A DNA stretch of 46,773 bases from Candidatus Methanoplasma sp. GTDB taxonomy: Archaea; Thermoplasmatota; Thermoplasmata; Methanomassiliicoccales; Methanomethylophilaceae. Of this stretch, positions 31,712 through 41,143 are shown piece after piece; the first letter of the stretch is position 1; every line of letters begins with the position of its first letter. A model generated the notes under the pieces. The model was not told where the DNA came from and searched no databases. It saw nothing but the letters and a program-made list of their open reading frames with translations. The stretch lies in contig JAISJG010000002.1 of the NCBI GenBank assembly GCA_031261625.1, forward strand, positions 1 through 46,773, in the 5' to 3' direction. A program made the position numbers and the translations under genes.

Positions 31712-33301
31712 ATGGCAAATACTTCAAACCTTCACTGGTCCAACATAAACAAAGGGACCAGGGTGTCGATCATGATCGCACTTTCGTTGGGAATGCTCAT
31801 GGCATGTCTCGATGGTACGGTCATGTCCACCGCCATAAGAGCAATACTAGAGGATTTCGGGGGATACGATCTCTACAGCTGGGTTTTCACCGGATTTATG
31901 CTTTGTGAGACGATAATGATCCCTCTGGCCGGTAAATTATCCGACCAATACGGAAGAAAACCGATCTTCATGTTCGGTCTAATCGTGTTCCTTGCCGGTT
32001 CTATCTTATCAGGATTGAGCCAGAACATGGAACAGTTGATCGCATTCCGTGCAATACAGGGTATCGGTGGCGGAACACTCATACCCGTGGCGACCGCAAC
32101 CGTTGCGGATCTTTACGCTCCGTCAGAGAGAGGTAAGATGCAGGGTATGCTCGGTGCATTGTTCGCAGTCGCGATGGCATTGGGGCCCTTCGTAGGCGGA
32201 TTCATAACAGACAATATCAGCTGGCACTGGGTGTTCTTCGTGAACGTCCCCATAGGTGTACTCGCTATCATATTCGCACTCAAGAAGTTCCCGACGCCTG
32301 ATATCCAGGACAAGGTCAAAGTGGATTACTTCGGAATGGCGGCATTATCCGCGTTCATACTGGTACTCCTGCTGTTCTTCACATGGGTAGGTGTCAAATT
32401 CGATTGGGTCAGTCTCGATTCACTGTTGATGATCGCTGTCGCGGCGGTTTTGCTCGCGATCTTCATCAAACTGGAGTTCAAGCACTCCGAACCTGTTCTT
32501 AAACCGAGTCTGTTCAAGAACAAGATGTTCATCTACTGCTGCATAACCATGTTCGTAATGGGAGTGGCGATGATGGGCGTAATGACCTACATGCCCGTGT
32601 TCATGCAGTCCGTCATGGGTATATCGGCAACCAACTCAGGTGTTATCCTGCTGCCTTTGGTCGCAGGTATGATGATAACATCCATGATAAGCGGTTTCAC
32701 CGTCAAGAGGACAGGATACCGCCCGTGGCTCATGGTGGGTCCGATAATAGCCGCGGCAGGTATGATCCTGCTCAGCACGCTCGGTATCGGTCCGGGCCAG
32801 GATGCCGACCAGATGCACGCAGTCGCGTACTTATTCATCGTAGGTGCGGGATTGGGATGTCTGATGTCGACGATCATGATCGCAGCGCAGAACGCATCCA
32901 AGCTCGGAGAGATGGGAATGACCACGTCGTCGGTCAATCTGTTCCGTTCGATCGGAAGTACTGTGGCGGTGGGAGTGTTCACGACCATCATAAACGGTAA
33001 GATCGCAAGCGAACTGATAGAGAAACTGCCGTCGAACATATACGATATACTGCCCGACCACTCGACCGGTGTCATGAACTACATCGGGATTCCGCCGTTC
33101 GATGCATTCGCAGAACTGATCAAACAGGCATACGGTAACAGCGTTACCTTTGCATTCCTGATCGGTTCTGTTGTGGTGCTGATCGTGCTGATCACAGGGT
33201 TCTTCATGAAAGGCAAACCATCGGATGCCGAAGAGCTTCAGCTTCCGGACAGTCTCATCGAGGATGCGGCAGTCGCAGCGGAGATCGCAGAATCGGAATG
33301 A
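31712..33301 (+). CDS. MFS multidrug exporter, DHA2 (14-TM) type
   Basis: 529 aa with about 14 hydrophobic segments. Seen: LDGTVMSTAI near the first helix, motif A GKLSDQYGRKPIF, an antiporter-type motif C region (LGALFAVAMALGPFVGGFI) and RAIQGIGGGTLIPVA. Drug/proton antiporters of the EmrB/QacA group carry these. Followed 10 nt later by its MarR regulator. Confidence 0.92.
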   Translation: MANTSNLHWSNINKGTRVSIMIALSLGMLMACLDGTVMSTAIRAILEDFGGYDLYSWVFTGFMLCETIMIPLAGKLSDQYGRKPIFMFGLIVFLAGSILSGLSQNMEQLIAFRAIQGIGGGTLIPVATATVADLYAPSERGKMQGMLGALFAVAMALGPFVGGFITDNISWHWVFFVNVPIGVLAIIFALKKFPTPDIQDKVKVDYFGMAALSAFILVLLLFFTWVGVKFDWVSLDSLLMIAVAAVLLAIFIKLEFKHSEPVLKPSLFKNKMFIYCCITMFVMGVAMMGVMTYMPVFMQSVMGISATNSGVILLPLVAGMMITSMISGFTVKRTGYRPWLMVGPIIAAAGMILLSTLGIGPGQDADQMHAVAYLFIVGAGLGCLMSTIMIAAQNASKLGEMGMTTSSVNLFRSIGSTVAVGVFTTIINGKIASELIEKLPSNIYDILPDHSTGVMNYIGIPPFDAFAELIKQAYGNSVTFAFLIGSVVVLIVLITGFFMKGKPSDAEELQLPDSLIEDAAVAAEIAESE

Positions 33302-33311
33302 GGATCGATAC

Positions 33312-33812
33312 ATGACAGGAAGTTCGCAGATAACGGCAGATGCATGGAAGGCTGCGATCGCACCGATCATGAGGACCGTACACAAGGACCTCATGAGCAG
33401 ACATCAGGCCGTACTCGGCGAGTACGGCCTGACCAAGATGCACGCAGGGTACATCATGGCGCTGAGTCACGGACCCGATACATTGAAAGGCATCTCGGAA
33501 AAGCTCAATCTCGACAAGGCCAATACCACCAGGGCGGTGGTGTTCCTCAGAGAGGCGGGGCTGGTGACCGATGACAGGGTCAGCGATACGAGCCGGAAGT
33601 ACAACATATTCCTAACAGAGAAAGGTCAGGACATCGCCCAGGCTCTCAAAAAGAGTATGAACGATGCGTTCGACACATATACCAAAGGAATATCCCAGGA
33701 AGAGATAGATGCGATCATCGCTGTATTGGAGAAGATCCGCAGGAATATCGATCCCAAAGGAAAACTTCTCAGTACCGAACTGCCCGACAAATGCGATAAC
33801 TGCGAATTCTGA
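33312..33812 (+). CDS. MarR-family transcriptional regulator
   Basis: 166 aa winged-helix repressor. Seen: MHAGYIMALSHGPDTLKGISEKLNLDKANTTRAVVFLREAGLVTD (recognition helix) and wing RVSDTSRKYNIFLTEKGQDI. C-terminal CDNC could bind metal or sense thiols. The frame is open from 33225, inside the exporter gene, but homology and position favour ATG 33312. Probably controls the exporter through the palindrome at 31633-31646. Confidence 0.93.
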   Translation: MTGSSQITADAWKAAIAPIMRTVHKDLMSRHQAVLGEYGLTKMHAGYIMALSHGPDTLKGISEKLNLDKANTTRAVVFLREAGLVTDDRVSDTSRKYNIFLTEKGQDIAQALKKSMNDAFDTYTKGISQEEIDAIIAVLEKIRRNIDPKGKLLSTELPDKCDNCEF

Positions 33813-33909
33813 TCAGACATAAAACCATTTACTTTTCATTCTTAATACTGTCGGAAACAATCATCAGAATCGGCAAGTCTTATTATTCTTACAATATATC
33901 GGCGATATC

Positions 33910-34587
33910 ATGGTAGTGCACCCTCCCGGATTCATAAAGACGTTCATAGGGTACACCGGACCCGAGCTGGCCGTTCAGGAGACGTTATACGGTTTCGTGA
34001 TGGCGCTGATCTTTATCTCATCGGCTCAGGTCGGCATCATCTCATATTCTTCGCCGTGGGATATCGTCACCCTGATCGTGGGAATGAATTTCGTATGGGG
34101 CGTGGTGGATATGTACATCTTCTACAGGATGGACGTGACCGCGCAGAGAAGATATGCCGAGATCCTCGGAGGGGACACCTGCTGCAGTATGGAGGAACAT
34201 CATGATCAGATCTATGATGCGCTCGGAGGAACGGTCTTCGATGCTCTGTCCGAGAAGGATAAGGAAAGAGCGGTCGAGCTGATCATGGACAGTGATGTCG
34301 GCACACAGGAGGAAATGAGACTCGACAGGATGAACATGCTTCTCAGCGCAATAACCTGTTTCGTGATAACGATGCTAACAACCATCCCGCTCATTCTTTG
34401 TCTGGTGCTGATAAACGATTCCCACGGGGCGCTCGCAGCAGCATCGCTTGTAGCAGGGCTGTGTCTGTTCTTCACAGGCTTCATGTTGGAGCCACTCAAC
34501 AGTTTTTCGAAAAAAGTGATGACGGGGATATCGATATCAGTTATCGCGCTCGGACTTACTTTCTTCGCAACATTCCTCGGCGGATGA
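33910..34587 (+). CDS. VIT1/CCC1-like membrane protein
   Basis: 225 aa, five hydrophobic segments: two in the first 85 residues (ETLYGFVMALIFISSAQVGI and LIVGMNFVWGVVDMYIFY), a charged cytoplasmic insert (about 85-150), then three. The MNFVWGVVDM segment resembles the conserved part of VIT-like proteins thought to move iron or manganese. The insert has a CC pair (DTCCSMEEHHD). Metal transport is inferred only. It precedes the Ehr-type cluster but has its own spacing of about 100 bp. Confidence 0.65.
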   Translation: MVVHPPGFIKTFIGYTGPELAVQETLYGFVMALIFISSAQVGIISYSSPWDIVTLIVGMNFVWGVVDMYIFYRMDVTAQRRYAEILGGDTCCSMEEHHDQIYDALGGTVFDALSEKDKERAVELIMDSDVGTQEEMRLDRMNMLLSAITCFVITMLTTIPLILCLVLINDSHGALAAASLVAGLCLFFTGFMLEPLNSFSKKVMTGISISVIALGLTFFATFLGG

Positions 34588-34602
34588 GATTTATCGCATA
34601 GT

Positions 34603-34612
34603 CTTTAAATAA
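34603..34612 (+). promoter_or_regulatory. TATA box of the Ehr-type operon
   Basis: CTTTAAATAA predicts transcription from about 34632, ahead of six tightly spaced genes. Confidence 0.45.
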
Positions 34613-34692
34613 TTAATTGAAAGTGGGCCATCTAATAATATTGCGGGGCGTTGCTACGAACATGTCGGAACTGCAAAGGACATCTGGTATTT

Positions 34693-36648
34693 TTGGTATA
34701 TGATGAGTTGTTTGTCGCCGCGATGCTTCTTCCTGCCGTCACAGGCGCTCTGATAGGTATCATACCGTCCGCCAAATGGGGCCGATATGTATCCACCCTG
34801 CTTTGCGGAATATCATGCGCCGTCGGTATACTGGCATATCCGCTTTTCAAGTACTACGGAGAGATATCGTACACATTTCCCATACCTTCCGCATGGGGGG
34901 ATTATTCCATCGTCATCGGCGGTCTGTCCTCAGTAATGATATCCCTTTCATCGCTGGTCTTCCTGATGGTGCTGATCCACCTCATAAGATCCGCTTCCGC
35001 ACCGAAGTATCCGAAATACTATGCGATGGCCTGTCTTCTCTATATTTCGTGTGTTTTTGCAATGTCCGCGGACACGGTATTCCTTCTGCTTCTGTCATGG
35101 GAATCGGTAACGCTTGTGACATTCCTGATGGCATACAGCGGAAAAGGAGAAGGACCCAGATGGAAGTTTTTCGTCACAACGCATCTCGGAGGCCTCATGA
35201 TAGTCTCCGCGTTCGTCATCATGGCCGCATTCGCAGGTACGTACGAACTGTCTTCATGGTCCCAGCTGAACACGTCCATGGGTCTAGGTGTTTCCTGTGT
35301 GGTCATCATTCTTCTGTTCATCGGGTTCGGTACGAAACTCGGTCTCATCCCGTTCCATGCGTGGATGCCGGACATGTATTCCGAAGCACCCACCCACACC
35401 GTGACATTACTTACGACGGTATCGTCGAATGTTGCGATACTGATCCTTTTCAAAAGTGTTTTCGGATACGTCGGGATCACCGGCGAAATGTACGGGATCG
35501 CCGTTCTTCTGATGGCCCTTGCGGCGATCACCGCAGTATGGAGCGCCCTGGAATCCCTGGTCCAGACGGACCCGAAAAAGATACTGGCATATTCAAGTAT
35601 GGAGAACATGGCATTGGTTCTGCTGTGTTTCTCTCTGGGAATGATATTCGCAGACGAAGGAGCGACCGGTCTTGTTACGATGGTCCTCGTCGCCGGGCTT
35701 CTTCACACAATGAACCATTCCGTTTTCAAATCACTGATGATGATGTCCCTGGGAACGGTGGAGGACTGTACCGGAGAGACGACCATGGAACGCATGGGCG
35801 GTCTCGCGGTCGCTCTGCCCGCATTCTCCATGGTGGCCCTTGCCGCCGTGCTGTCGATGGCGGCGGTCCCGCCGTTCAACGGGTTCACCAGCGAATGGCT
35901 TATGATCCAGTCGATGATGGGCGGAGAGGTCATACGCACGACCCAGATACTACTGCCTCTGGGGGTTGCGGTATTGGGTATCAGCGGTATGATGGCCGCC
36001 GTATCATATGCAAGACTGTACGGTTTCATGTTCCTCGGAAGACCCAGATCCGCAGCTGTCGCCAAACCGAAGAAGATCGGTGCGGCCAGTTTCGCACCGT
36101 TGCTGGTCCTTGCATTACTGTGTTTCATAATGGGATTGTTCGCCGTTCCTCTGATGGACGTGCTGGCGAACGGGGTGAACGACATCACGCTGTTCAATCC
36201 GGACGATGTTTACAGGAATCATCTTGCCGGTACTTTGGACCTTCCGATGATGGGAGGTATCCTGTTGGTCATAGTTTTCGCGGTGTACGCCTTGAACAGA
36301 CTGTTCAGGAAACACTCTAAAAGAACGACCACCTGGGACTGCGGTACGGACCTGGAGGAGGATATGCAGTATTCATCCATCGGATTCTCGCAGCCGCTGG
36401 TCAAAGTGTTCCATCCGGTATACGGGGATGTGGTCGAGATCGTGGACGACGGTTCCGGTAAGGACCGGAAGAAATTCACGATGAGATTCGCCGAGCCCTT
36501 CGTAGAACGCCTCTACGGACCGTTGGGGCGCGGGGTCGAACGCGGGTCCAAGAACGTCGGCAGGATACAGAACGGTAACATCCAATCATACATGGGCTAC
36601 ATTCTGATCGTGCTCGTGGTACTGCTTGTGGCGGTGAGGTTCCTATGA
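34693..36648 (+). CDS. Ehr complex subunit, HyfB/NuoL-M-like antiporter-type membrane protein
   Basis: About 651 aa, some 15 helices. Proton-channel family features: SWESVTLVTFLM (membrane glutamate), GFGTKLGLIPFHAWMPDMYSEAPTHT, KKILAYSSMENMALV and VPPFNGFTSEW. This subunit would move protons or sodium across the membrane. The start is uncertain: the frame opens at TTG 34651, but the first residues there do not look family-like; TTG 34693 or 34708 fits better. Its stop overlaps the next start (ATGA). Confidence 0.88.
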   Translation: MVYDELFVAAMLLPAVTGALIGIIPSAKWGRYVSTLLCGISCAVGILAYPLFKYYGEISYTFPIPSAWGDYSIVIGGLSSVMISLSSLVFLMVLIHLIRSASAPKYPKYYAMACLLYISCVFAMSADTVFLLLLSWESVTLVTFLMAYSGKGEGPRWKFFVTTHLGGLMIVSAFVIMAAFAGTYELSSWSQLNTSMGLGVSCVVIILLFIGFGTKLGLIPFHAWMPDMYSEAPTHTVTLLTTVSSNVAILILFKSVFGYVGITGEMYGIAVLLMALAAITAVWSALESLVQTDPKKILAYSSMENMALVLLCFSLGMIFADEGATGLVTMVLVAGLLHTMNHSVFKSLMMMSLGTVEDCTGETTMERMGGLAVALPAFSMVALAAVLSMAAVPPFNGFTSEWLMIQSMMGGEVIRTTQILLPLGVAVLGISGMMAAVSYARLYGFMFLGRPRSAAVAKPKKIGAASFAPLLVLALLCFIMGLFAVPLMDVLANGVNDITLFNPDDVYRNHLAGTLDLPMMGGILLVIVFAVYALNRLFRKHSKRTTTWDCGTDLEEDMQYSSIGFSQPLVKVFHPVYGDVVEIVDDGSGKDRKKFTMRFAEPFVERLYGPLGRGVERGSKNVGRIQNGNIQSYMGYILIVLVVLLVAVRFL

Positions 36649-37586
36649 TAGAGGATATCATTGCATCCTCGATACAGGCGGTCCTGATGATCGTGCTGTC
36701 CCCGCTTTTCGCAGGGATACTGAAGAAGGCCAAAGCGAAGATGCAGCACAGAGTAGGCAGCAGCATATTCCAGCCGTATCATGACCTGGCAAAACTCTTC
36801 AGAAAGACGGAAACAGTATCGAACAGCACATCCTGGCTCTTCAGATTCGTACCTTACGTGTGTTTCGGCTCAATGTTCCTTCTGGCCATGATGACGCCGT
36901 TCATGTTCGTCGATGTGATCGCTCCTTACGGGGATCTCATCGCGATGGTCTACATATTCACTCTTTACAGGTTCATGATGGTCCTCGGGGGATTGGAAGG
37001 GGGTTCCGTCTTCGGCGGGATGGGAAGCAGCAGGGAGATGATGATGTCCGTGCTGATCGAACCCGCCCTGCTGTTGTCGATGATGGCCCTTGCCGGTCTA
37101 ACCGGAGGAAGTACGGACATAAGCGATATCCCGAAGAACCTGATAGACATGGGAGCGATCGTTCTCGCACCGGCCCTGATATTGGCCGCAGCATCGTTCT
37201 TCATCACGCTTCTTGCGGAGAATGCAAGGGTCCCCTTCGATAATCCCGCTACGCACCTAGAACTAACGATGGTCCACGAAGGGATGCTCATAGAGTATTC
37301 CGGACGCGGCCTCGGATTAATGGATCTCTCGGCGATGATGAGGATAATGATATTCTCGGCATTCTTGGGGTCGATGTTCTTCCCGTGGGGTATTGCGCTT
37401 ACATCTTCACCGATCGAACTCATCATCGGACTTGCGGCCATTCTGATAAAAGTGGCCGTCATCACACTTGCAATAGCAGTCATAGAGTCATATCTCGCAA
37501 AATACAGACTGTTCCGCCTTCCGAATCTCCTGACAGCTTCATTCGCCCTGTCCCTATTGGCGATGATCTCGTTGTATATCCTGTGA
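36645..37586 (+). CDS. Ehr complex subunit, HyfC/NuoH-like
   Basis: 313 aa, about eight helices. Seen: GILKKAKAKMQHRVGSS...PYHDLAKLFRK (the quinone-site loop counterpart), ENARVPFDNPATHLELTMVHEGMLIEYSG, both hallmarks of the NuoH/HyfC/EchB family that links the peripheral arm to the membrane arm. Begins inside the stop of the preceding gene. Confidence 0.92.
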   Translation: MIEDIIASSIQAVLMIVLSPLFAGILKKAKAKMQHRVGSSIFQPYHDLAKLFRKTETVSNSTSWLFRFVPYVCFGSMFLLAMMTPFMFVDVIAPYGDLIAMVYIFTLYRFMMVLGGLEGGSVFGGMGSSREMMMSVLIEPALLLSMMALAGLTGGSTDISDIPKNLIDMGAIVLAPALILAAASFFITLLAENARVPFDNPATHLELTMVHEGMLIEYSGRGLGLMDLSAMMRIMIFSAFLGSMFFPWGIALTSSPIELIIGLAAILIKVAVITLAIAVIESYLAKYRLFRLPNLLTASFALSLLAMISLYIL

Positions 37587-37595
37587 GGTGAGAAA

Positions 37596-38255
37596 ATGGA
37601 CGCTGTGTTATCCGGAAATCTGATAGATCTGTGTGTTGTCGCAATGCTGCTGCTTTCCTTGCTTGCAATGACGACCACCCGTATCGGTCAGTTGCTGAAC
37701 GCCTTCGCCATCCAGTCCCTTTTCCTTGCGATACTCGCATTTGTAGTAGCGGATACGACAGGACACACCGAGATCTTCATTCTCGGAATAATCACGCTTG
37801 TGGTGAAAGTGGCAGGGATCCCGTGGTTCATGAAATACACCGCGGACCGCATACACACCGGAAGAGAAGTCGATTCCACCATGGGCATTCCCGGTTCACT
37901 GCTGCTGTCGGCGGCACTGATAATCGTTGCGTATTTCGTCACCGAGCCGCTGATGGCCACGCTGGAAACCATAACGCGCAACTGTCTGGCTATATCGATG
38001 TCGGTCATCCTGATAGGATTGTTCATGATGGTCACCCGCCGCAAGGCGATCACGGAAGCGGTCGGTCTCCTGATGATGGAGAACGGATTGTTCCTCGGTG
38101 TGATGTCCATCTCGTACGGAATGCCGCTTGTCGTGGAACTCGGGATATTCTTCGATGTCCTTATGGCAGCCGTCATCATCGGTATATTCGCTTTCCGTAT
38201 CAGCCGTACCTTCGATTCAATTGACACTTACGTTCTCCGGAGGCTGAGGGAATGA
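37596..38255 (+). CDS. Ehr complex subunit, HyfE-like
   Basis: 219 aa, about seven hydrophobic segments, corresponding to HyfE (NuoK-like in part). Seen: TRIGQLLNAFAIQSLFLAIL, ITLVVKVAGIPWFMKYTADRI, EAVGLLMMENGLFLG with the buried glutamate of the NuoK group. Preceded by a GAGGTGA ribosome site 4 nt before the ATG; overlaps the next gene by 4 nt. Confidence 0.88.
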   Translation: MDAVLSGNLIDLCVVAMLLLSLLAMTTTRIGQLLNAFAIQSLFLAILAFVVADTTGHTEIFILGIITLVVKVAGIPWFMKYTADRIHTGREVDSTMGIPGSLLLSAALIIVAYFVTEPLMATLETITRNCLAISMSVILIGLFMMVTRRKAITEAVGLLMMENGLFLGVMSISYGMPLVVELGIFFDVLMAAVIIGIFAFRISRTFDSIDTYVLRRLRE

Positions 38256-39715
38256 GCCTCGAAGTGGAGACGATCCTGTTCATTCCGCTTATCGCAGCGG
38301 CCCTGTCGCTGATAGCCCCCGGAAAGACGGGAGCTCTTATTTCCACGGTATGTTCGGCACTCGTTCTCTTCTTTGCAGCGCCCGTATGTTATGACGCATT
38401 CACCGGGACCGTTACACAGTACAGTTTCTGGTACATCGACGGCCTGTCCGCCTTGTTCCTGATAATCACGACCGTTGTCTGGCTCATGGCATCTCTGTAC
38501 TCCTATCGTTACATCAGGACGGACATAGAGGAAGGTGCGGTCAATTCGAAAGACGAGAGATTCTACTACATGATGCTGAATCTTTTCGTAGTGGCCATGT
38601 TCTCAGCGGTCGTCGTGAGTTCCGTCGGAATCCTGTGGATCGCGATAGAGACCACGACACTGGTATCCGCATTCCTGGTCGGTTTCTACAACAAGGAGAG
38701 TTCCACGGAGGCCGCCTGGAAATATCTCATGATATGTTCCGTCGGGATCACGTTGGCGCTCGTCGGGATAATGCTCGTCTATGCGTCATCCATACACATA
38801 CTCGGTGAGGATCCCGGTGCTCTCGATTGGATAAACCTCTACGGTGCGGCAGCCGAACTCGATCCGACGCTTCTTAAGATGGCATTCGTGTTCATCATCA
38901 TAGGATTCGGAACGAAGATGGGATTGGTCCCGATGCACACTTGGCTTCCGGACGCGCACAGTCAGTCGCCCACTCCGATCAGTGCGATGCTTTCCGCCGC
39001 ACTTCTCAACTGCGCTTTGTACGCTTTGCTGAGATTCGAGATGATAACCGAGATCGCGATCCCGGATTTCGCTTCGTATCTCATGATAGGTTTCGGTCTG
39101 CTTTCGCTTGCCGTCGCCGCTGCGCTGATCATAATATCCAAGGATCTGAAACGTATGCTGGCATATTCCAGTATAGAGCATATGGGACTGATCGCCATAG
39201 GATTCGGAATAGGGAGTCCGCTGGCGGTGTTCGGTGCTTTGTTCGCGATAATCGCACATTCGATGACCAAACCGTTGGTGTTCTTCGCCGCAGGCAATGC
39301 CATACAGGCGTACGGGACGAGGGAGATGTCCGACATCAAAGGAATGAGGTCGAAGATGCCGTTCACGGCGTTCATGCTCACAGCGGGCGCTCTCGCCATA
39401 GCGGGGCTTCCGCCGTTCTCGGTGTTCGTCGGAGAGATAACGATCCTCGGAGGTGCCGTCGGTGACGGGATGTATGCCGTTGCGGGACTGACAGCCGTTC
39501 TCCTCGTGATAGTGTCCGCAGGATTTATCAGAAACATCTTCCTGATGATGTCCGGGGACTCAGTAAAAGAGGCGAAGGACCCCAAAGGGATATCCAGGTC
39601 CGTACCGATGATACTGTTGCTCGCCACGACCCTGCTGCTGGGATTATTCATGCCCGAACAGATGAATGACGCACTATGGTCGATCGCCGATTGGTTCACC
39701 GGAGGCATACTATGA
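38252..39715 (+). CDS. Ehr complex subunit, HyfF/NuoN-M-like antiporter-type membrane protein
   Basis: 487 aa, about 14 helices. Seen: GILWIAIETTTLVSAFLVGFY, GFGTKMGLVPMHTWLPDAHSQSPTPISAM, KRMLAYSSIEHMGL and LPPFSVFVGE. It is the second ion-translocating subunit; canonical hydrogenase-4 operons have a third (HyfD), which is absent here. Stop overlaps the large-subunit start (ATGA). Confidence 0.92.
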   Translation: MSLEVETILFIPLIAAALSLIAPGKTGALISTVCSALVLFFAAPVCYDAFTGTVTQYSFWYIDGLSALFLIITTVVWLMASLYSYRYIRTDIEEGAVNSKDERFYYMMLNLFVVAMFSAVVVSSVGILWIAIETTTLVSAFLVGFYNKESSTEAAWKYLMICSVGITLALVGIMLVYASSIHILGEDPGALDWINLYGAAAELDPTLLKMAFVFIIIGFGTKMGLVPMHTWLPDAHSQSPTPISAMLSAALLNCALYALLRFEMITEIAIPDFASYLMIGFGLLSLAVAAALIIISKDLKRMLAYSSIEHMGLIAIGFGIGSPLAVFGALFAIIAHSMTKPLVFFAAGNAIQAYGTREMSDIKGMRSKMPFTAFMLTAGALAIAGLPPFSVFVGEITILGGAVGDGMYAVAGLTAVLLVIVSAGFIRNIFLMMSGDSVKEAKDPKGISRSVPMILLLATTLLLGLFMPEQMNDALWSIADWFTGGIL

Positions 39716-41133
39716 ACATCGGTCACACAGAGGCGGAGATATCCGGATTCTCATCCGCGGTCCGCAATAAAATATCCGAAGGATTCGGGCTTGCGAACCT
39801 ATATGCCAGAAAGGTGGACGGAGGGCATTCGTTGGAGGCATTGCTGGTAGGCGGTTCCGTTGAGAGGATATCATCGATCGTATCCGGAAATTCATATCCT
39901 TCCATCACTCCCGATGTTCCTTATGCATCACTTTACGAGAGGGAGATATTCGAGACCGTCGGACTCCGTCCCGAGGGACATCCTGACATGAGGTCGCTGA
40001 GATCGAGGACGGTATGGGGCCCTAAAACGGGTTCCGCGGCGATCCCCCACAACGGTATGGTCGGTGAAGGGATATTCGAGATCCCGGTGGGACCGATACA
40101 CGCAGGAGTGATCGGTCCGGGACATTTCAGGTTCAGCGTCGCTGGAGAACCCGTACTGCTGATGAGAACATATCTCGGATATTCTCGCAGGGGTGTGGAA
40201 AGGCTCCTGTACACCGATGCATCCGCAGACAATACCATCATAACGGAAAGGATCTCCGGGGATAACGCTATTGCACATACTCTGGCATATCTTCAGGCCC
40301 TTGAACAGGATACCGAGATACCGATCCGCGCACGTTACATCCGTTCCATATACGCCGAATTGGAACGTATCTATAATCATCTCGGCGGTATCACAGGCAT
40401 CGCATTGGATACCGCGCTTGCCGTTCCCTCATCACAGGGAAGCATGCTCAGGGAGAAGATGCTCCGGCTCAACGAGAGGATATGCGGGCACAGGCTCCTC
40501 CGGGGTACTCTGAAGATCGGCGGTGTCAGAAAGGATCTGTCCGAAGAGGCTTTGACGGATATCGAAAAAACTGTAATGGACCTTAAATTCGATATCGATG
40601 AACTGTTCGGTATAATGGTAAGGTCACCGTCGTTCATGGACCGTGCCGAGACCACGGGAAAGCTGTTGTTCGAGGATGCGGCAAGGCTCCGCGCGGTCGG
40701 TCCGGTCGCAAGAGCCAGCGGCGTGGATTATGACGTAAGGACACATTTCCCGTATGCAGCTTATGACGAACTCGGACTGAAGGTTTTCAAATGCCCCTCG
40801 GGTGACGTTTATGCCAGAATGTCGGTGAAGAAGAACGAGATATCGGAGTCCGTGAGTCTGATCGGTCAATGTATAAGTTACATGAAAGAAGGCCCGGTAT
40901 GCGCCGACGTCGAGATAAAAGACGGATTCTCGGCAGGCATAGTGGAGTCTCCCCGCGGAGAGCTGATACACTGTGTGCACACAGAGAACGGAAAGATAAT
41001 CGGATACAAGATCAGGGACCCGTCCTTCCCCAATTGGCCTGCGCTCGAATGTGCCGTACTGGGAAATATTATTCCAGATTTCCCTGTGGTGAACAAGAGT
41101 TTCGATCTCTCGTACAGCGGGAACGATCTGTGA
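39712..41133 (+). CDS. Ehr complex large subunit, HyfG-like, lacking all NiFe ligands
   Basis: 473 aa. Residues 1-100 are a NuoC-like domain (LYEREIFETVGLRPEGHPDMR); from 110 a NuoD/hydrogenase-large-subunit domain (IPVGPIHAGVIGPGHFRF, LGYSRRGVERLL). In true hydrogenases the active site is held by ERxCGxC and DPCxxC. Here the first motif is ERISGDN (Ser182, Asn185) and the second DLSYSGND (Ser467, Gly470), so all four cysteines are gone. ERICG at 256-260 is a different site, equivalent to the region before the RPGGV-type loop. The complex therefore cannot bind NiFe and its electron partner is unknown. Confidence 0.9.
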   Translation: MNIGHTEAEISGFSSAVRNKISEGFGLANLYARKVDGGHSLEALLVGGSVERISSIVSGNSYPSITPDVPYASLYEREIFETVGLRPEGHPDMRSLRSRTVWGPKTGSAAIPHNGMVGEGIFEIPVGPIHAGVIGPGHFRFSVAGEPVLLMRTYLGYSRRGVERLLYTDASADNTIITERISGDNAIAHTLAYLQALEQDTEIPIRARYIRSIYAELERIYNHLGGITGIALDTALAVPSSQGSMLREKMLRLNERICGHRLLRGTLKIGGVRKDLSEEALTDIEKTVMDLKFDIDELFGIMVRSPSFMDRAETTGKLLFEDAARLRAVGPVARASGVDYDVRTHFPYAAYDELGLKVFKCPSGDVYARMSVKKNEISESVSLIGQCISYMKEGPVCADVEIKDGFSAGIVESPRGELIHCVHTENGKIIGYKIRDPSFPNWPALECAVLGNIIPDFPVVNKSFDLSYSGNDL

Positions 41134-41143
41134 GGTGTGAAGA

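Noticed and set aside
34776..36320. 514-codon ORF in a second frame of the HyfB-like gene
   Set aside because: Composition rich in Arg/His/Gly, as expected of an out-of-frame reading; the membrane-protein frame is convincing.
40460..40500. ERICG in the Ehr large subunit as the hydrogenase L1 motif
   Set aside because: It lies about 75 residues after the position of L1, followed by HRLLRG and a glycine loop, equivalent to a different conserved region; the true L1 position reads ERISGDN.
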